The notes: a model not told the origin generated them from the sequence alone. Numbered from the stretch's first letter, positions 36,245-46,302 are shown. The stretch is 64,000 nt of DNA from Flavobacterium aquicola (GCF_003385115.1 NZ_QUNI01000002.1:496001-560000), one strand, 5' to 3'. Numbers and translations: made by a program.

Positions 36245-37825
36245 TTATTTTTCGGTTAATAATTTGATCAAACTTTCGTCTCTTTGATAAACATCATCAT
36301 AAAAATTCACATTTCCATTTCTATCTACCCAAGCGGTAAAATAACCAATGTAAACAGGAACCTTCTTTTTCAGCGTATACCACTTTTCTTTCCCGGCATG
36401 CATTGCCTTATCAATACGCTCAGGTGTCCAAGAAGGATCGTTTTTTAGCAGTTCGACAGCTAATTCTTTTGGTTTTGCTACGCGAACGCAGCCATGACTA
36501 AATGCTCTGTTTTCTCTTTCAAACAAACTTTTAGCTGGCGTATCATGAAAATAAATATTATTAGAGTTTGGGAATAAAAACTTCACCAATCCTAATGAAT
36601 TATTTTTTCCTGGCAGCTGGCGAACTTGCCCATTGTTCCATTCTAACTGTTTTTTAGCTAAATAATCTTTATCCTTTGCCATTCCTGGTTTTATCTCCTG
36701 ATTGATGATACTTTGAGGAATCACCCAATAAGGACTAAAAACAATATACTGCATCATACCACTAAAAATAACGGTTTTTGTCATGGCTTTTCCCACTACA
36801 ACCGGCGAAATAAAACTGATTTCTCCATCCCGAATCACATATAATTTAAACTCAGGTATATTAACTTCGATAAATTCTTTGCCTTTTTCCAATTCGGGAT
36901 CAATCCATCGGCAGCGTTCCATATTTACGATAATCGTTTTAATTCTATCAGAAACGTTAACATTCATTTCTTTAATATGTTCTGGCAAGATTATATTTTT
37001 CGGTGTTTTTCCATGATGCAGTTCGTAGTTTTTAACGGCCGAAATTAAAACCGTATCGCAGACAGCACTTTTACTATTTTCTTTAAGATCTCCTGTGATA
37101 TAAAGCCTTTCCCTAATTTGAGCTATTCCAACAGCCGAATCCCCTAACTTGAAGTTTTTAAAATCATTGCTAACTTCAATTGCTTTCCATCCGCCATTTT
37201 TTTCTATTTCTCTATATTGCTTAAGTACTTCGCGCAGTTTGTAATATTGGCTGAACATTTTATTTTTCTTACTATCACTAATCGCAGAATTGTGAAAAAT
37301 AGAATCTGAAAACACTTGATAATTCAGCTTTTTTCGAGGTAGAAGCCATTCTAATGATTGTGTGGTTTTTTCATCAAATCCGTGAAATACCTTTTCAGCA
37401 TAATAAAAGTATAAATTGGTAATCATCAAATCGGTGTCAATTTGTGAAAGTTTATTTTCTAAAGTACGTTCGAAAACCTGATTAATTTTTTCATTATACG
37501 GAAAACTGGCTTTCAGTCCTTCATCTGGCAAACCTCTATATTTATTAAATAAAGTATTTCCAAACTCGACGACTCCTTTATTATCCAGCCACAATTGTTT
37601 TGTCCCCTGTTTCTTATACAGTTTAAAAACTTCTGCTTGATAAAGAGCAAGCTTTGGATAAGTTTGATAAAATTTAGAAATTGTATTACTGTCAATTGCA
37701 ATTTTGAGTTCTGCAGTTTCTTTTTGTAAAGGCTTTTTTAAAATTATTGTGTCTTTATTTGTCTTATTACATGAAATCGTAATTATAACAAACGATAATA
37801 TCAAGAATTTGGAAAAAGATTTCAT
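36245..37825 (-). CDS. L,D-transpeptidase lipoprotein (YcbB-like)
   Basis: A 526-residue cell-wall enzyme that would form 3-3 cross-links in peptidoglycan or attach proteins to it. Lipobox ITISC (Cys19). Residues about 60-230 are helical scaffold as in YcbB/LdtD; GDSAVGIAQIRERLYITGD (about 220-240) is a peptidoglycan-binding-like segment. The YkuD domain (about 310-480) has VVVGKAMTKT, and the catalytic motif SHGCVRV with Cys446, preceded by HDTPAKSLFERE. The large loop YWVIPQSIINQEIKPGM is typical of the YcbB subgroup. It stands alone on the - strand. Periplasmic side of a membrane is inferred from the lipobox. Confidence 0.9.
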   Translation of the reverse strand: MKSFSKFLILSFVIITISCNKTNKDTIILKKPLQKETAELKIAIDSNTISKFYQTYPKLALYQAEVFKLYKKQGTKQLWLDNKGVVEFGNTLFNKYRGLPDEGLKASFPYNEKINQVFERTLENKLSQIDTDLMITNLYFYYAEKVFHGFDEKTTQSLEWLLPRKKLNYQVFSDSIFHNSAISDSKKNKMFSQYYKLREVLKQYREIEKNGGWKAIEVSNDFKNFKLGDSAVGIAQIRERLYITGDLKENSKSAVCDTVLISAVKNYELHHGKTPKNIILPEHIKEMNVNVSDRIKTIIVNMERCRWIDPELEKGKEFIEVNIPEFKLYVIRDGEISFISPVVVGKAMTKTVIFSGMMQYIVFSPYWVIPQSIINQEIKPGMAKDKDYLAKKQLEWNNGQVRQLPGKNNSLGLVKFLFPNSNNIYFHDTPAKSLFERENRAFSHGCVRVAKPKELAVELLKNDPSWTPERIDKAMHAGKEKWYTLKKKVPVYIGYFTAWVDRNGNVNFYDDVYQRDESLIKLLTEK

Positions 37826-38051
37826 ATTCAGATTATTTTCAATAAAAATAGTGAAGTTTTAAGTGAACAAACAACCTTTAAATATTAAATCCTAATCAAA
37901 TATTTTAAAATACGGGTTATCAGTTAGTTTACCAGTATTTTTCCTGTTTATAATTAAAGTAATTGAGAGAAAAACACAAACTCCTTAACAAGCAGTCAAC
38001 ATTAACAAATGTGATTTTTATTTTTGGAAACAAAAAAAAAACTGAGAAGCA

Positions 38052-40250
38052 CTACAACACCAACAGTCCAAATTCTCTCAAAGTGTTTACTGGTTTCGAA
38101 TACCAAAAGAGTTCAAAGTTTTCTAATTGAGTTTCAAAATCGGCTTTTACTTCCTGAAACAAATAGGTTTTCGTGTTTGAAACTGAAAGTTTTTGTATCA
38201 TTCCAGCCAGCCATTCCCCTTCTAATCTGTTTGTTTGAATGACAAAGCTTTCCTTTTTATCGTGGAAAGTCAAAGTCATCATTTCCCATGAATTTCCTTT
38301 TTTGGATTTGGTAAAATATTCTATTGAAGGTTTTCCGCCCAGCCAAACTATTTTTGCAGTGGCTTTTATATTGAAATCAGTTTCTTCATGCAAAGCGTCA
38401 GAAATAAAATCGGGATGTATTTTAGTCTTCGGAATTTTAAAATCAAACCACTCCTGAAGCTCATACTCAAAACAGATTCCGTGCATAAAATTGAACAAGG
38501 ATTTCTTGAGTCCGAAGCTAAATTTATCGTGGTCGATGCCAGTTGAATCAATAAAATTAATATCATTATTGGCAAAAATATTCCCTAACCCCTCCAAAGA
38601 AGGAGAAGTGGGAATAGCTCCATATTGCTCCGGAAACATTCCTACCGGACTGTGAGCCGTCATCGCAAATTGATGCCAAAATCCAGATTGCAGTACACCA
38701 GCATCAAACAACTGACGTACCATTTCGAGACTATCAACTGTTTCCTGAACCGTCTGGGTTGGATAACCATACATCAAATATGCGTGAACCATTACTCCTG
38801 CTTCTGTAAAATTGCGGGTGACTTTGGCCACTTGCTCTACGGTTACGCCTTTGTCTATGAGTTTCAGTAATCGGTCTGAAGCTACTTCGAGTCCACCAGA
38901 AACGGCTATACAGCCCGAAGCTTTTAACAGTAAACATAGATCTTGGGTAAAACTTTTTTCGAATCGAATGTTTGTCCACCACGTTACTGCCAGTTTTCTG
39001 CGAAGAATTTCGAAAGCCAAAGCACGCATCAAAGCTGGCGGAGCAGCTTCATCAACATAATGAAAACCAGTTTCACCAGTTTGGGCAATCATTTCCTCCA
39101 TTCGGTCGCACAGCAAACTCGCAGCAACAGGTTCGTAAACCTTTATATAATCTAATGAAATATCGCAAAAAGTACATTTTCCCCAATAACAGCCGTGTGC
39201 CATCGTGAGTTTATTCCAGCGTCCATCACTCCACAATCGATGCATTGGATTCACAATTTCGATAACCGAAATGTATTTATCTAAAAGCAGATCCGAATAA
39301 TCGGGCGTTCCCACTTGCGATTGTTTATAATCATGCTGCGTGGAATTATTTTTATAAACTACTTTTCCTTCTTCTAAAAGAAAAGTTCTTTTATATGAAT
39401 TATGATTTGGACTTTCAATATTGGCAATTAATTCTTCAATAGGCGTTTCACCGTCATCCAAAGTAATGTAGTCGAAAAATTCAAAAACTCTTGCGTCCGA
39501 TAATGAACGTAATTCAGTATTTGGGAAACCGCCACCCATCGAAACCTTTATGTCCGGATGATGCTTTTTCACCCATTGTGCCGAGCGAAAAGCGGCGTAT
39601 AAATTCCCCGGAAACGGAACCGAAATCAAGAATAATGTCGGCTGAATAGTTTCTATCCTCTCTTTTAAAATCGAAAGAAGAATACTATCTATGTAAGTTG
39701 GCTCCTTTTGCAAAGCTTCATACAATTCATCAAAAGAATTTGCGCTTCGTCCCAGTCTTTCCGCATATCGGCTGAAGCCAAAGTTTTCATCGACACATTC
39801 CACTATAAAATCGGAGATATCTTCGAGATATAAAGTAGCCAAGTGTTTGGCTTTGTCCTGAGTTCCCATTGTTCCAAAAGCCCAATCCAATTCTTCCAGC
39901 TGTGCAAATCTAGACGCTTCGGGCAGGAAATCTTCCTGACAGATTTGGAGTGCCAATGTTGGATTTTTTCCCTGCAAAAAAGCTATAACCGAATCGATGG
40001 TTTTAATGTATTCGTCCTGCAACGCAAAAATACGTTTACAGTTGTCGGTTATTGGCTGCTGACTGTTGGATTGAAACAAGTTTGTCAATCCTTCTTTTGA
40101 GAATAATTTCAAAATCACTTCTATTCCTAAATCTGCCTGAACCGACTCAATATTTTTCGTATTCAGAAACCCTTTAATATAAGCTGTTGCAGGATACGGA
40201 GTATTCAGCTGGGTAAACGGCGGCGTGATGAGGAAAAGTTTTGGTTTCAA
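38052..40250 (-). CDS. B12-binding-domain radical SAM protein
   Basis: A 732-residue radical SAM protein of unknown substrate. The N-terminal part (about 1-330) resembles a cobalamin-binding region: TQLNTPYPATAYIKGFL, FLISVPFPGNLYAAFRSAQWVKKHHPDIKVSMGGGFPNTE, and DYITLDDGETPIEELI. The 4Fe-4S motif is CYWGKCTFC (about residue 355) in MAHGCYWGKCTFCDI. SAM-domain strands continue through TWWTNIRFE, SGGLEVASDRLL, and AYLMYGYPTQT. A C-terminal extension of about 130 residues is not assignable. Start is TTG at 40250, as there is no ATG near the homologous first strand. No partner gene lies beside it, so methylation, ring formation or another reaction cannot be chosen. Confidence 0.85.
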   Translation of the reverse strand: MKPKLFLITPPFTQLNTPYPATAYIKGFLNTKNIESVQADLGIEVILKLFSKEGLTNLFQSNSQQPITDNCKRIFALQDEYIKTIDSVIAFLQGKNPTLALQICQEDFLPEASRFAQLEELDWAFGTMGTQDKAKHLATLYLEDISDFIVECVDENFGFSRYAERLGRSANSFDELYEALQKEPTYIDSILLSILKERIETIQPTLFLISVPFPGNLYAAFRSAQWVKKHHPDIKVSMGGGFPNTELRSLSDARVFEFFDYITLDDGETPIEELIANIESPNHNSYKRTFLLEEGKVVYKNNSTQHDYKQSQVGTPDYSDLLLDKYISVIEIVNPMHRLWSDGRWNKLTMAHGCYWGKCTFCDISLDYIKVYEPVAASLLCDRMEEMIAQTGETGFHYVDEAAPPALMRALAFEILRRKLAVTWWTNIRFEKSFTQDLCLLLKASGCIAVSGGLEVASDRLLKLIDKGVTVEQVAKVTRNFTEAGVMVHAYLMYGYPTQTVQETVDSLEMVRQLFDAGVLQSGFWHQFAMTAHSPVGMFPEQYGAIPTSPSLEGLGNIFANNDINFIDSTGIDHDKFSFGLKKSLFNFMHGICFEYELQEWFDFKIPKTKIHPDFISDALHEETDFNIKATAKIVWLGGKPSIEYFTKSKKGNSWEMMTLTFHDKKESFVIQTNRLEGEWLAGMIQKLSVSNTKTYLFQEVKADFETQLENFELFWYSKPVNTLREFGLLVL

Positions 40251-40269
40251 AAGTGAGATTGTTTTTTTG

Positions 40270-40277
40270 CAAAAATA
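40270..40277 (-). promoter_or_regulatory. Candidate -7 element for the radical SAM gene
   Basis: TATTTTTG on the - strand matches TAnnTTTG and lies 19 bp before the TTG start codon, which would give a very short leader. No well-spaced -33 TTG. Confidence 0.35.
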
Positions 40278-40350
40278 CGGGATATTTAGTGACTTTTCAG
40301 TAAAAGATTTTTTAGAGCTACAATAGAATTTGGAACTGTAATTTACAGCA

Positions 40351-40377
40351 TTGTTTGTAGATATTTAATTACATTTG
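40351..40377 (+). promoter_or_regulatory. Candidate promoter of the T9SS surface-protein gene
   Basis: TTG at 40351-40353 and TACATTTG at 40370-40377, an exact TAnnTTTG, with a 16-bp spacer. The start codon is only 14 bp (or 20 bp) downstream, implying a very short leader. Confidence 0.5.
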
Positions 40378-40391
40378 TAGCAATCCAAATC

Positions 40392-43300
40392 ATGCTGATG
40401 AAACATACATTACTTTTAATTTTCTTTATAATTGCTACTCCAATATTTTCCCAAAATAAAAACCAATCCATAGGTTTTAAAGAAAATAAGGGCCAGATTA
40501 TTGACCAAAAAGGGAAACCAAACACTGCTGTAAAATATTTATTAAATACAAATGGATTAAACGTGCAGTTAAAGAAAAATGGTTTTTCGTATGATATTTA
40601 CGAGGTAAAAAAGAATCCCATTGCTGCTTCAAAAACGGCCAAAACACTTCCCAATCATATTCCGGAAAAAGATAAAAACGATAAACCAGAATACAGTTTA
40701 GAATATTTGTATCATCGAATAGATATTGATTTTGTCAACTCAAATCCAAATGTGGAATTGGTTACTGAACAAAAGTCAAATGATTTTGACAACTACTATA
40801 ATATTCCAAACAAGCCTGAAGGAATTACGGGGGTTCATCAGTACAAACAAATTACATACAAAAACATTTACCCAAATATTGATGTAGTTTTCTCGATTCC
40901 AAATGATCCCAAAAAAGCCGTTGAATACAATTTTGTTATTCGTCCAAAAGGGAAAATATCGGATATCCAATTAAAATTTACTGGAGCCCCAACTGAATTG
41001 GCTGACAACAAAATCAAATTGAATGTTCGCTTTGGCGAAATGGAAGAAACATTACCAATGAGCTGGACTGAAGATGGTGAAAGCAAAAAGGAGATTACTG
41101 TTGGATACACTAAAATCAAGAAAAATGTTTATGGGTTTGAAAGTGCTGAAAATGTTTCTGGCAGAACCTTGATTATTGATCCGGTTCCGACAAGGCTTTG
41201 GGGGACTTTTTATGGGGATGAAACTAATTCACATCAAGCTCTTAGACCATCTAGTATCAGCACTGATTCCTTTGGAAATGTATATGTATCAGGAAGTACC
41301 AATGCTGCTAATTCATCATATGCTTCAACAGGTTCACATCAACCTTCACAATCTTCTGCATATTTACATGGAATTATCGAGAAATTTGATCCTGACGGAA
41401 ATCGTTTATGGGGCACTTATTATGGAGGGCAAGATTATACTGATATAGCGGATATAAAAATCGATTTTCAGAACAATATTATTGTAACAGGAACTACTCA
41501 ATCATTATCAGACATAAGTACAATAGGATCATACAGACCCAATATATCAGGATATCAGGATGCTTTTTTGGCTAAATTTAACAGCTCAGGCATTAGAATC
41601 TGGGGAACTTATTTTGGAGGTCTATACGGTGATTTAGGCAATGCTCTTGATATAGATAGCAACAACAATATTTATCTCATTGGAACAACTACAAGTTATG
41701 ATAACATTGCTATTAATAGCAATTTCCAAACAAAATTAAATGTTTTTCCTGATGGGTCTTCCGATGTTGATGGATTTTTAGCCAAATTTAGTCCTGAAGG
41801 TAATTTAATTTGGAGTACTTATGTTGGAGGTGAAAATCGTGATGATCTAAGGTCTATTGTTATAAAGAATAATCATCTAATAATAGGTGGCTCTACTAAT
41901 AGTTTCAAAAATATGACAACTGTTGGAGTCTTTCAGCAATCACACGATCCGATTGCACATACTGATGGTATTATCTATAATTTTTCTCTTAATGGAGAAC
42001 GAATATGGTCTACTTATTATGGAGGAGAGCAAATTGATGAAATATATTCTGCTGAAATTGATGATGATGATAATATTTACCTTGGAGGACAAACTGCTAG
42101 TAATAGTAATATAACAACTACTGGAAGTTTTGACAGTTCAAATACATTCTCTTACAAAGGCTTTTTTGCAAAATTAGATAAGAATGGACAAAGATTATGG
42201 GGCACTTATTTAGGTGAAGCATATGTATATTCAATTATTTTTAAGAATAATTCAATATACTTAGGAGCAACAAACTTTGGCTTTTTATATCCTAAATTAA
42301 CAAATTCTTGTTCTTATAAATCTAATGAAGGTTTTGAAGGATATGTTGCTAAATTTTCTAAAGAAGCAGACTTTATATGGGGAACATTTGTAGGTGGAGA
42401 TAGTACATTTGAAACAACAAAAATAGCCTTAGACAATAATAATATGATATTTGTTAGTGGAATGTCATCTGAAAATGATGGCATTGCTGATGCTGATTCA
42501 TACCAAGCCAATATACGTGGGGATTTTGAAAATTATTTTTTAATGAAATTTTCAGAAGATATTATTAACTCACCAAAAATCTCAAGTAATTCTCCAATCT
42601 GTACCGAAAATTCTTTAGAACTCAAAGCTTCAAACGGCACAAACTATTCATGGACTGGTCCAAACGGATTTACCTCAACAGATCAAAATCCAACGATACC
42701 AAACGCTAAAACAAACAATAGTGGAGAATATAGATGCTTGATTACAGGAACCGATATTTGTGATACTACTTTAAAAACAAGTGTTATTGTTGGTAATACT
42801 CCTTCTCCTATCGGAGATCCAAATCAGCCTTTTTGTACAGCACAGAATCCAACAATTGCCAACATTCAAGTTACTGGAACAGCTAAAAAATGGTATGACG
42901 ATGCAGTTCTTGGCAATCTTTTGACAGATTCTACTCCATTATCTAATGGAAAGACGTATTTTGCTTCACAAACCGTAAACAGCTGTGAAGGTCCAAGGCT
43001 TGGAGTTACAGTTTCTATAGTTAATACACCTTCTGCCCCAACAGGAAATGCAAACCAGCCTTTTTGCAAAAGCCAGAATGCAACAATCAGCAACATTGAT
43101 ATTACTGGACAGAATATCAAATGGTATGAATCAAATAGTACAGCTACAGGTTTACCAAATACAGCTTTATTAGAAAACAATAAAACTTATTTTGCTTCAC
43201 AAACCATTGGATGCGAAAGTGACAGAACTCCAATTTTAATACAGGTGAACGACTCGCCAAAACCTGCAGGAAACAGCAATCAGCAATTTTGCATTGATGA

Positions 43301-43997
43301 AAATGCAGCAATTGCCAATATCAATATTATAGGAACAGCAATTAAGTGGTATAATTCTGCAACTAATGGAACTATTTTACCAGAGACAGCACTTTTGCAA
43401 AATGACATTTATTATGCCACGCAAACACTAAATAATTGTGAAAGTGATCCATTTGCTGTTACTGTAAAAATTCAAGATACCCAAAATCCAATTGCTAATT
43501 CGCCACAAGTATTCTGCATTCAGAAAAATGCAAAAATCAGTGACATTGATATTGCGGGGCAAAATATTAAATGGTTTGAGAATACTTCATCTACAATAAA
43601 TTTATCGGAATATACAGTACTCGAAAACGGAGTAACTTATTATGCTTCACAAACCATTTCTAATTGCGAAAGTGGAAGAACTCCGATAATAATTCAAGTT
43701 AATGAAGCCACAACGGCCGACTGCATTAATTTTGTTGATGAACTTCCTTATCCTAATTTCTTTACACCGAATAATGATGGTTTTAATGATACGTGGACAA
43801 TTGATTTTGCTTATTTGGCTCCAAATTCAACAATCAGGATATTTGACCGCTATGGAAAACTGATAAAAGAATTGACAGCAAATACTTCATGGGATGGAAA
43901 CTATGCTAATCAGCCTTTGCCTTCAACTGATTATTGGTTTGTGGTCACCCGATTAAGTGGTACCGAATTTAAAAGTCATTTTAGTTTGAAGAGATAA
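40392..43997 (+). CDS. Large secreted surface protein with propeller, Ig-like repeats and T9SS type B sorting domain
   Basis: A 1201-residue secreted protein; ATG 40398 (two codons in) is an equally good start. Order: signal peptide (about 1-20); N-terminal domain of the DUF7948 type (about 25-265, FKENKGQI... DIDFVNSNPNVE...YKNIYPNIDVVF); SBBP-type propeller repeats (about 265-725), each with (L/I)WGTYYGG and a N-N-I-Y/I-(V/L)-x-G-x-T strand; an Ig/PKD-like domain (about 731-795); four related modules of about 76 residues (starts near 801, 878, 953, 1030) with xFC...(I)xNI-(I)TG-x-x-KWY...TY(Y/F)A-QT; C-terminal domain (about 1115-1201) with FFTPNNDGFNDTW and IRIFDRYGKLI, the gliding-motility-associated CTD of type B. 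This CTD directs secretion by the type IX system. Probable adhesin or surface structural protein; ligand unknown. Confidence 0.88.
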   Translation: MLMKHTLLLIFFIIATPIFSQNKNQSIGFKENKGQIIDQKGKPNTAVKYLLNTNGLNVQLKKNGFSYDIYEVKKNPIAASKTAKTLPNHIPEKDKNDKPEYSLEYLYHRIDIDFVNSNPNVELVTEQKSNDFDNYYNIPNKPEGITGVHQYKQITYKNIYPNIDVVFSIPNDPKKAVEYNFVIRPKGKISDIQLKFTGAPTELADNKIKLNVRFGEMEETLPMSWTEDGESKKEITVGYTKIKKNVYGFESAENVSGRTLIIDPVPTRLWGTFYGDETNSHQALRPSSISTDSFGNVYVSGSTNAANSSYASTGSHQPSQSSAYLHGIIEKFDPDGNRLWGTYYGGQDYTDIADIKIDFQNNIIVTGTTQSLSDISTIGSYRPNISGYQDAFLAKFNSSGIRIWGTYFGGLYGDLGNALDIDSNNNIYLIGTTTSYDNIAINSNFQTKLNVFPDGSSDVDGFLAKFSPEGNLIWSTYVGGENRDDLRSIVIKNNHLIIGGSTNSFKNMTTVGVFQQSHDPIAHTDGIIYNFSLNGERIWSTYYGGEQIDEIYSAEIDDDDNIYLGGQTASNSNITTTGSFDSSNTFSYKGFFAKLDKNGQRLWGTYLGEAYVYSIIFKNNSIYLGATNFGFLYPKLTNSCSYKSNEGFEGYVAKFSKEADFIWGTFVGGDSTFETTKIALDNNNMIFVSGMSSENDGIADADSYQANIRGDFENYFLMKFSEDIINSPKISSNSPICTENSLELKASNGTNYSWTGPNGFTSTDQNPTIPNAKTNNSGEYRCLITGTDICDTTLKTSVIVGNTPSPIGDPNQPFCTAQNPTIANIQVTGTAKKWYDDAVLGNLLTDSTPLSNGKTYFASQTVNSCEGPRLGVTVSIVNTPSAPTGNANQPFCKSQNATISNIDITGQNIKWYESNSTATGLPNTALLENNKTYFASQTIGCESDRTPILIQVNDSPKPAGNSNQQFCIDENAAIANINIIGTAIKWYNSATNGTILPETALLQNDIYYATQTLNNCESDPFAVTVKIQDTQNPIANSPQVFCIQKNAKISDIDIAGQNIKWFENTSSTINLSEYTVLENGVTYYASQTISNCESGRTPIIIQVNEATTADCINFVDELPYPNFFTPNNDGFNDTWTIDFAYLAPNSTIRIFDRYGKLIKELTANTSWDGNYANQPLPSTDYWFVVTRLSGTEFKSHFSLKR

Positions 43998-44027
43998 AAA
44001 AAAGTCCTCAAATCGAGGACTTTTTTT
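43996..44027. terminator. Bidirectional terminator between convergent genes
   Basis: AGTCCTC / GAGGACT stem with loop AAATC, A-run on the left and seven T on the right. It serves the T9SS protein gene and the convergent hydrolase gene. Confidence 0.88.
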
Positions 44028-44044
44028 GCAAATTATAAATTCAT

Positions 44045-45421
44045 TTATTTTACTTGAACCAAAACCCATTTAGAAATTTCTTCTAATGCAATTGGTGAAA
44101 ATGTCTGTTCAATTGCTGCATATTCATCTGGAGAACCAGTTTGGCATTCCTGAAACAGATGATTTAGATTGGGTAACTTTCTAGTGGTTACATTTTTATT
44201 TCCGCCTTTAACCAGAGCAGCTTTGACAGCTTCTAAATTAACATCAGCTGGAACCTGCAGATCTTTTTCACCATTGAGTGCAAGAACTGGGCATTTCACT
44301 TTTTCCAAAGCAATTGAGGGATCCAGTTTTAGGAAACCAGTAGTCCAGGGACTTGTAATCTGCTCAGCGAATGTTTTAATCTGATTGTCTACCATTTTAT
44401 CACCTAATTTTGATGTCATGTAACCGCTTACTCTGCTCTTCAGGATAGGATCACCTGCTGGTGCGGCAGTAATAATTTCATAAACACCCTTAAAAATTTC
44501 TTGACCTTTTTGAATTTCACTTTCCGAAATTCCCATCTGACGTTCTATTTTTTCTTTTTGCAAAAGCATCAATTTATCTCCGCGGAGTCCCGGTCCTGCC
44601 AATAATACAATGAATTTTATATCCTTAGAATTCTCCGCAACAATAGGAGCAATTATCCCGCCCTCGCTATGACCAATTAATCCAATTTTATTTTTATCAA
44701 TTTCTTTTCGGGTTTTCAGATAATCTATTCCCGCCTGAACATCTTTGGCAAAATCCAAAGTGGTTGCTGTTTTATATTCTCCAGTCGATTTTGCAGTTCC
44801 CCGATCATCAAATCGTAATACACCAATACCCTTTTTAGTCAGATAATCTGCCAAAACCAGAAATGGTTTATGTCCCAGCATCTCTTCATCCCTGTTTTGT
44901 GCTCCGCTTCCGGTAATTAAAATCGCTACAGGAAATTTACCTTCTTTTTGAGGTAAAGTTAAAGTCCCTGCTAAAACATTCTTATCTATTTTATTTTCAA
45001 AAGTAACATCTTCAGTATAATATGAAAACGGTTTTTGTGGTTCCTGCGGTCTTTTTACAATTTCTTTTTCTAGTTTTTCTCTAGACAAATTCAACGGAAG
45101 AGACTGCCCGCTTTGTGTAAAAGTACCAACAATTACATTGAATTGATTTAACTCTCCTTCAAAAACAATTCGGGCATTTGGAATCTCGAATTTTAAAATA
45201 TTGTTTTCAAAAGTGGTGGTGGTTACCGGAATTCCTTTTGCTCCTTGGTCTGGGCTATCCATTGTCGAAGTATATCCCTTTTCACTTTTACTTATATTAA
45301 TAACAAGTGCTAACTGTCCTCCTGGAACTTTTAAAAAACCATTCCATTGGCCTGTGATTTCCTGCCCAGACATTATAAAAGAGGACAAAACTGTCATTAT
45401 AAAAAATACTGTTTTCTTCAT
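44045..45421 (-). CDS. Secreted alpha/beta hydrolase (dienelactone-hydrolase/S9-like)
   Basis: A 458-residue exported hydrolase. Signal peptide (about 1-19), N-terminal beta domain (about 20-125, ITGQWNGFLKVPGGQLALVINI), then the alpha/beta hydrolase: oxyanion region LITGSGAQNRDE, RFDDRGTAKSTGEY, nucleophile in GLIGHSEGG, acid Asp in LNGEKDLQVP and His in LPNLNHLFQ. The N-terminal domain plus this core is common in Bacteroidota annotated only as alpha/beta hydrolase or esterase. The substrate is unknown; an ester or lactone is likely. No partner genes. The gap behind it (45422-45647) carries a palindromic repeat. Confidence 0.83.
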   Translation of the reverse strand: MKKTVFFIMTVLSSFIMSGQEITGQWNGFLKVPGGQLALVINISKSEKGYTSTMDSPDQGAKGIPVTTTTFENNILKFEIPNARIVFEGELNQFNVIVGTFTQSGQSLPLNLSREKLEKEIVKRPQEPQKPFSYYTEDVTFENKIDKNVLAGTLTLPQKEGKFPVAILITGSGAQNRDEEMLGHKPFLVLADYLTKKGIGVLRFDDRGTAKSTGEYKTATTLDFAKDVQAGIDYLKTRKEIDKNKIGLIGHSEGGIIAPIVAENSKDIKFIVLLAGPGLRGDKLMLLQKEKIERQMGISESEIQKGQEIFKGVYEIITAAPAGDPILKSRVSGYMTSKLGDKMVDNQIKTFAEQITSPWTTGFLKLDPSIALEKVKCPVLALNGEKDLQVPADVNLEAVKAALVKGGNKNVTTRKLPNLNHLFQECQTGSPDEYAAIEQTFSPIALEEISKWVLVQVK

Positions 45422-45497
45422 TTTATTTGATTCTATTTTATTAAAAACTGAGTTTGATTATTTTTTGATGATAACAAAAAGACAAAATCTTTCCCTT

Positions 45498-45626
45498 TAG
45501 CCCCGATTACTTCGTCAGTTCGCTTCGCTCGTGTGCAGTGGAATCTTGTGGGCTGGGGTTCAGCCCACAAGATTGAAACGGAAAGCGGGACGATGCTTGC
45601 TAAAAATGCTTCATCTTTTTGCTCCC
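45498..45626 (-). repeat. Palindromic intergenic repeat, copy B
   Basis: Between the hydrolase and SdpI-like genes. Read on the - strand: GGAGC end, then CCCGCTTTCCG, a perfect 14-bp stem (45542-45555 with 45561-45574, arm AATCTTGTGGGCTG, 5-nt loop), then TTCCACTGC and ATCGGGGCTA at the far end. It shares its ends with copy A at 52595 but has a different stem and extra sequence near each end. Confidence 0.65.
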
Positions 45627-45647
45627 CATTACTAATTGAAGCGTTAT

Positions 45648-46298
45648 CTACTTTTTCTCTATTTCCTTAAATTTAATATAGGAATACACCATTGGGACAA
45701 ATGCCAAAACAGTAACAGAAACGATAAATACTGTCGAAAAAAAAGCTGCTTCAAATAGAAGTGCGCCTAATACAATTAAAAATCCGCCAATAAACCAAAG
45801 CTTTCCTGCAAAAACATGAGTTAGTTTCCATACCTCACTATTTTCTAAAGTCCAAGGTGTACGAATACCTAAAAAATAATTAGGCTGAATCACTTTATAA
45901 TAATTCCCCATGGCAATAAATAAAATTCCGCACAGCACAAAAATAAAACTAGGACTCGAAAACGATAGGCTCTTAGAACTAAAAATAACAAACAATGCCA
46001 ATACTGAAGCAAACAAAACAAAGACAAACTTAATTTGGTAAAACTTGCCTCCCATCAATGAAATTTTCTTTTTAGGATCAATTTTTGGAATAATTAAAAA
46101 CAGAATGTATATAAAAACTGGCAGCATAAAAGGAACGCTGATCAGTGAAAATTTATCTCCCCAATGATCGATTTCTCCTTTGGCATTCCAATGTGTAGGA
46201 ACTTTTTCGGGCAATGAGTTCCAAATAAAAGCTAAATAAACAAAAGGCAATAACACTATTCCAATAATTGGAAGTTCTTTTTTAAAAGCTGCATTCAT
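45648..46298 (-). CDS. SdpI-family membrane protein (DUF1648)
   Basis: A 216-residue polytopic membrane protein with about six helices (for example near 10-27, 50-70, 85-105, 110-130, 155-200). The N-terminal LPEKVPTHWNAKGEIDHWG is the DUF1648 signature; the YFLGIRTPWTLENSEVWKLTHVFAG block is the SdpI signature. In Bacillus subtilis SdpI gives immunity to the SdpC toxin and also signals to the repressor SdpR. The same order, repressor then SdpI, is found here with 4 bp between the genes. No SdpC-like toxin gene is visible nearby, so a role in envelope stress or toxin resistance is inferred. Confidence 0.86.
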   Translation of the reverse strand: MNAAFKKELPIIGIVLLPFVYLAFIWNSLPEKVPTHWNAKGEIDHWGDKFSLISVPFMLPVFIYILFLIIPKIDPKKKISLMGGKFYQIKFVFVLFASVLALFVIFSSKSLSFSSPSFIFVLCGILFIAMGNYYKVIQPNYFLGIRTPWTLENSEVWKLTHVFAGKLWFIGGFLIVLGALLFEAAFFSTVFIVSVTVLAFVPMVYSYIKFKEIEKK

Positions 46299-46302
46299 TA
46301 TA

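Noticed and set aside
38734..39208. Cluster of small frames on both strands within the radical SAM gene
   Set aside because: They overlap each other and a well-conserved coding region.
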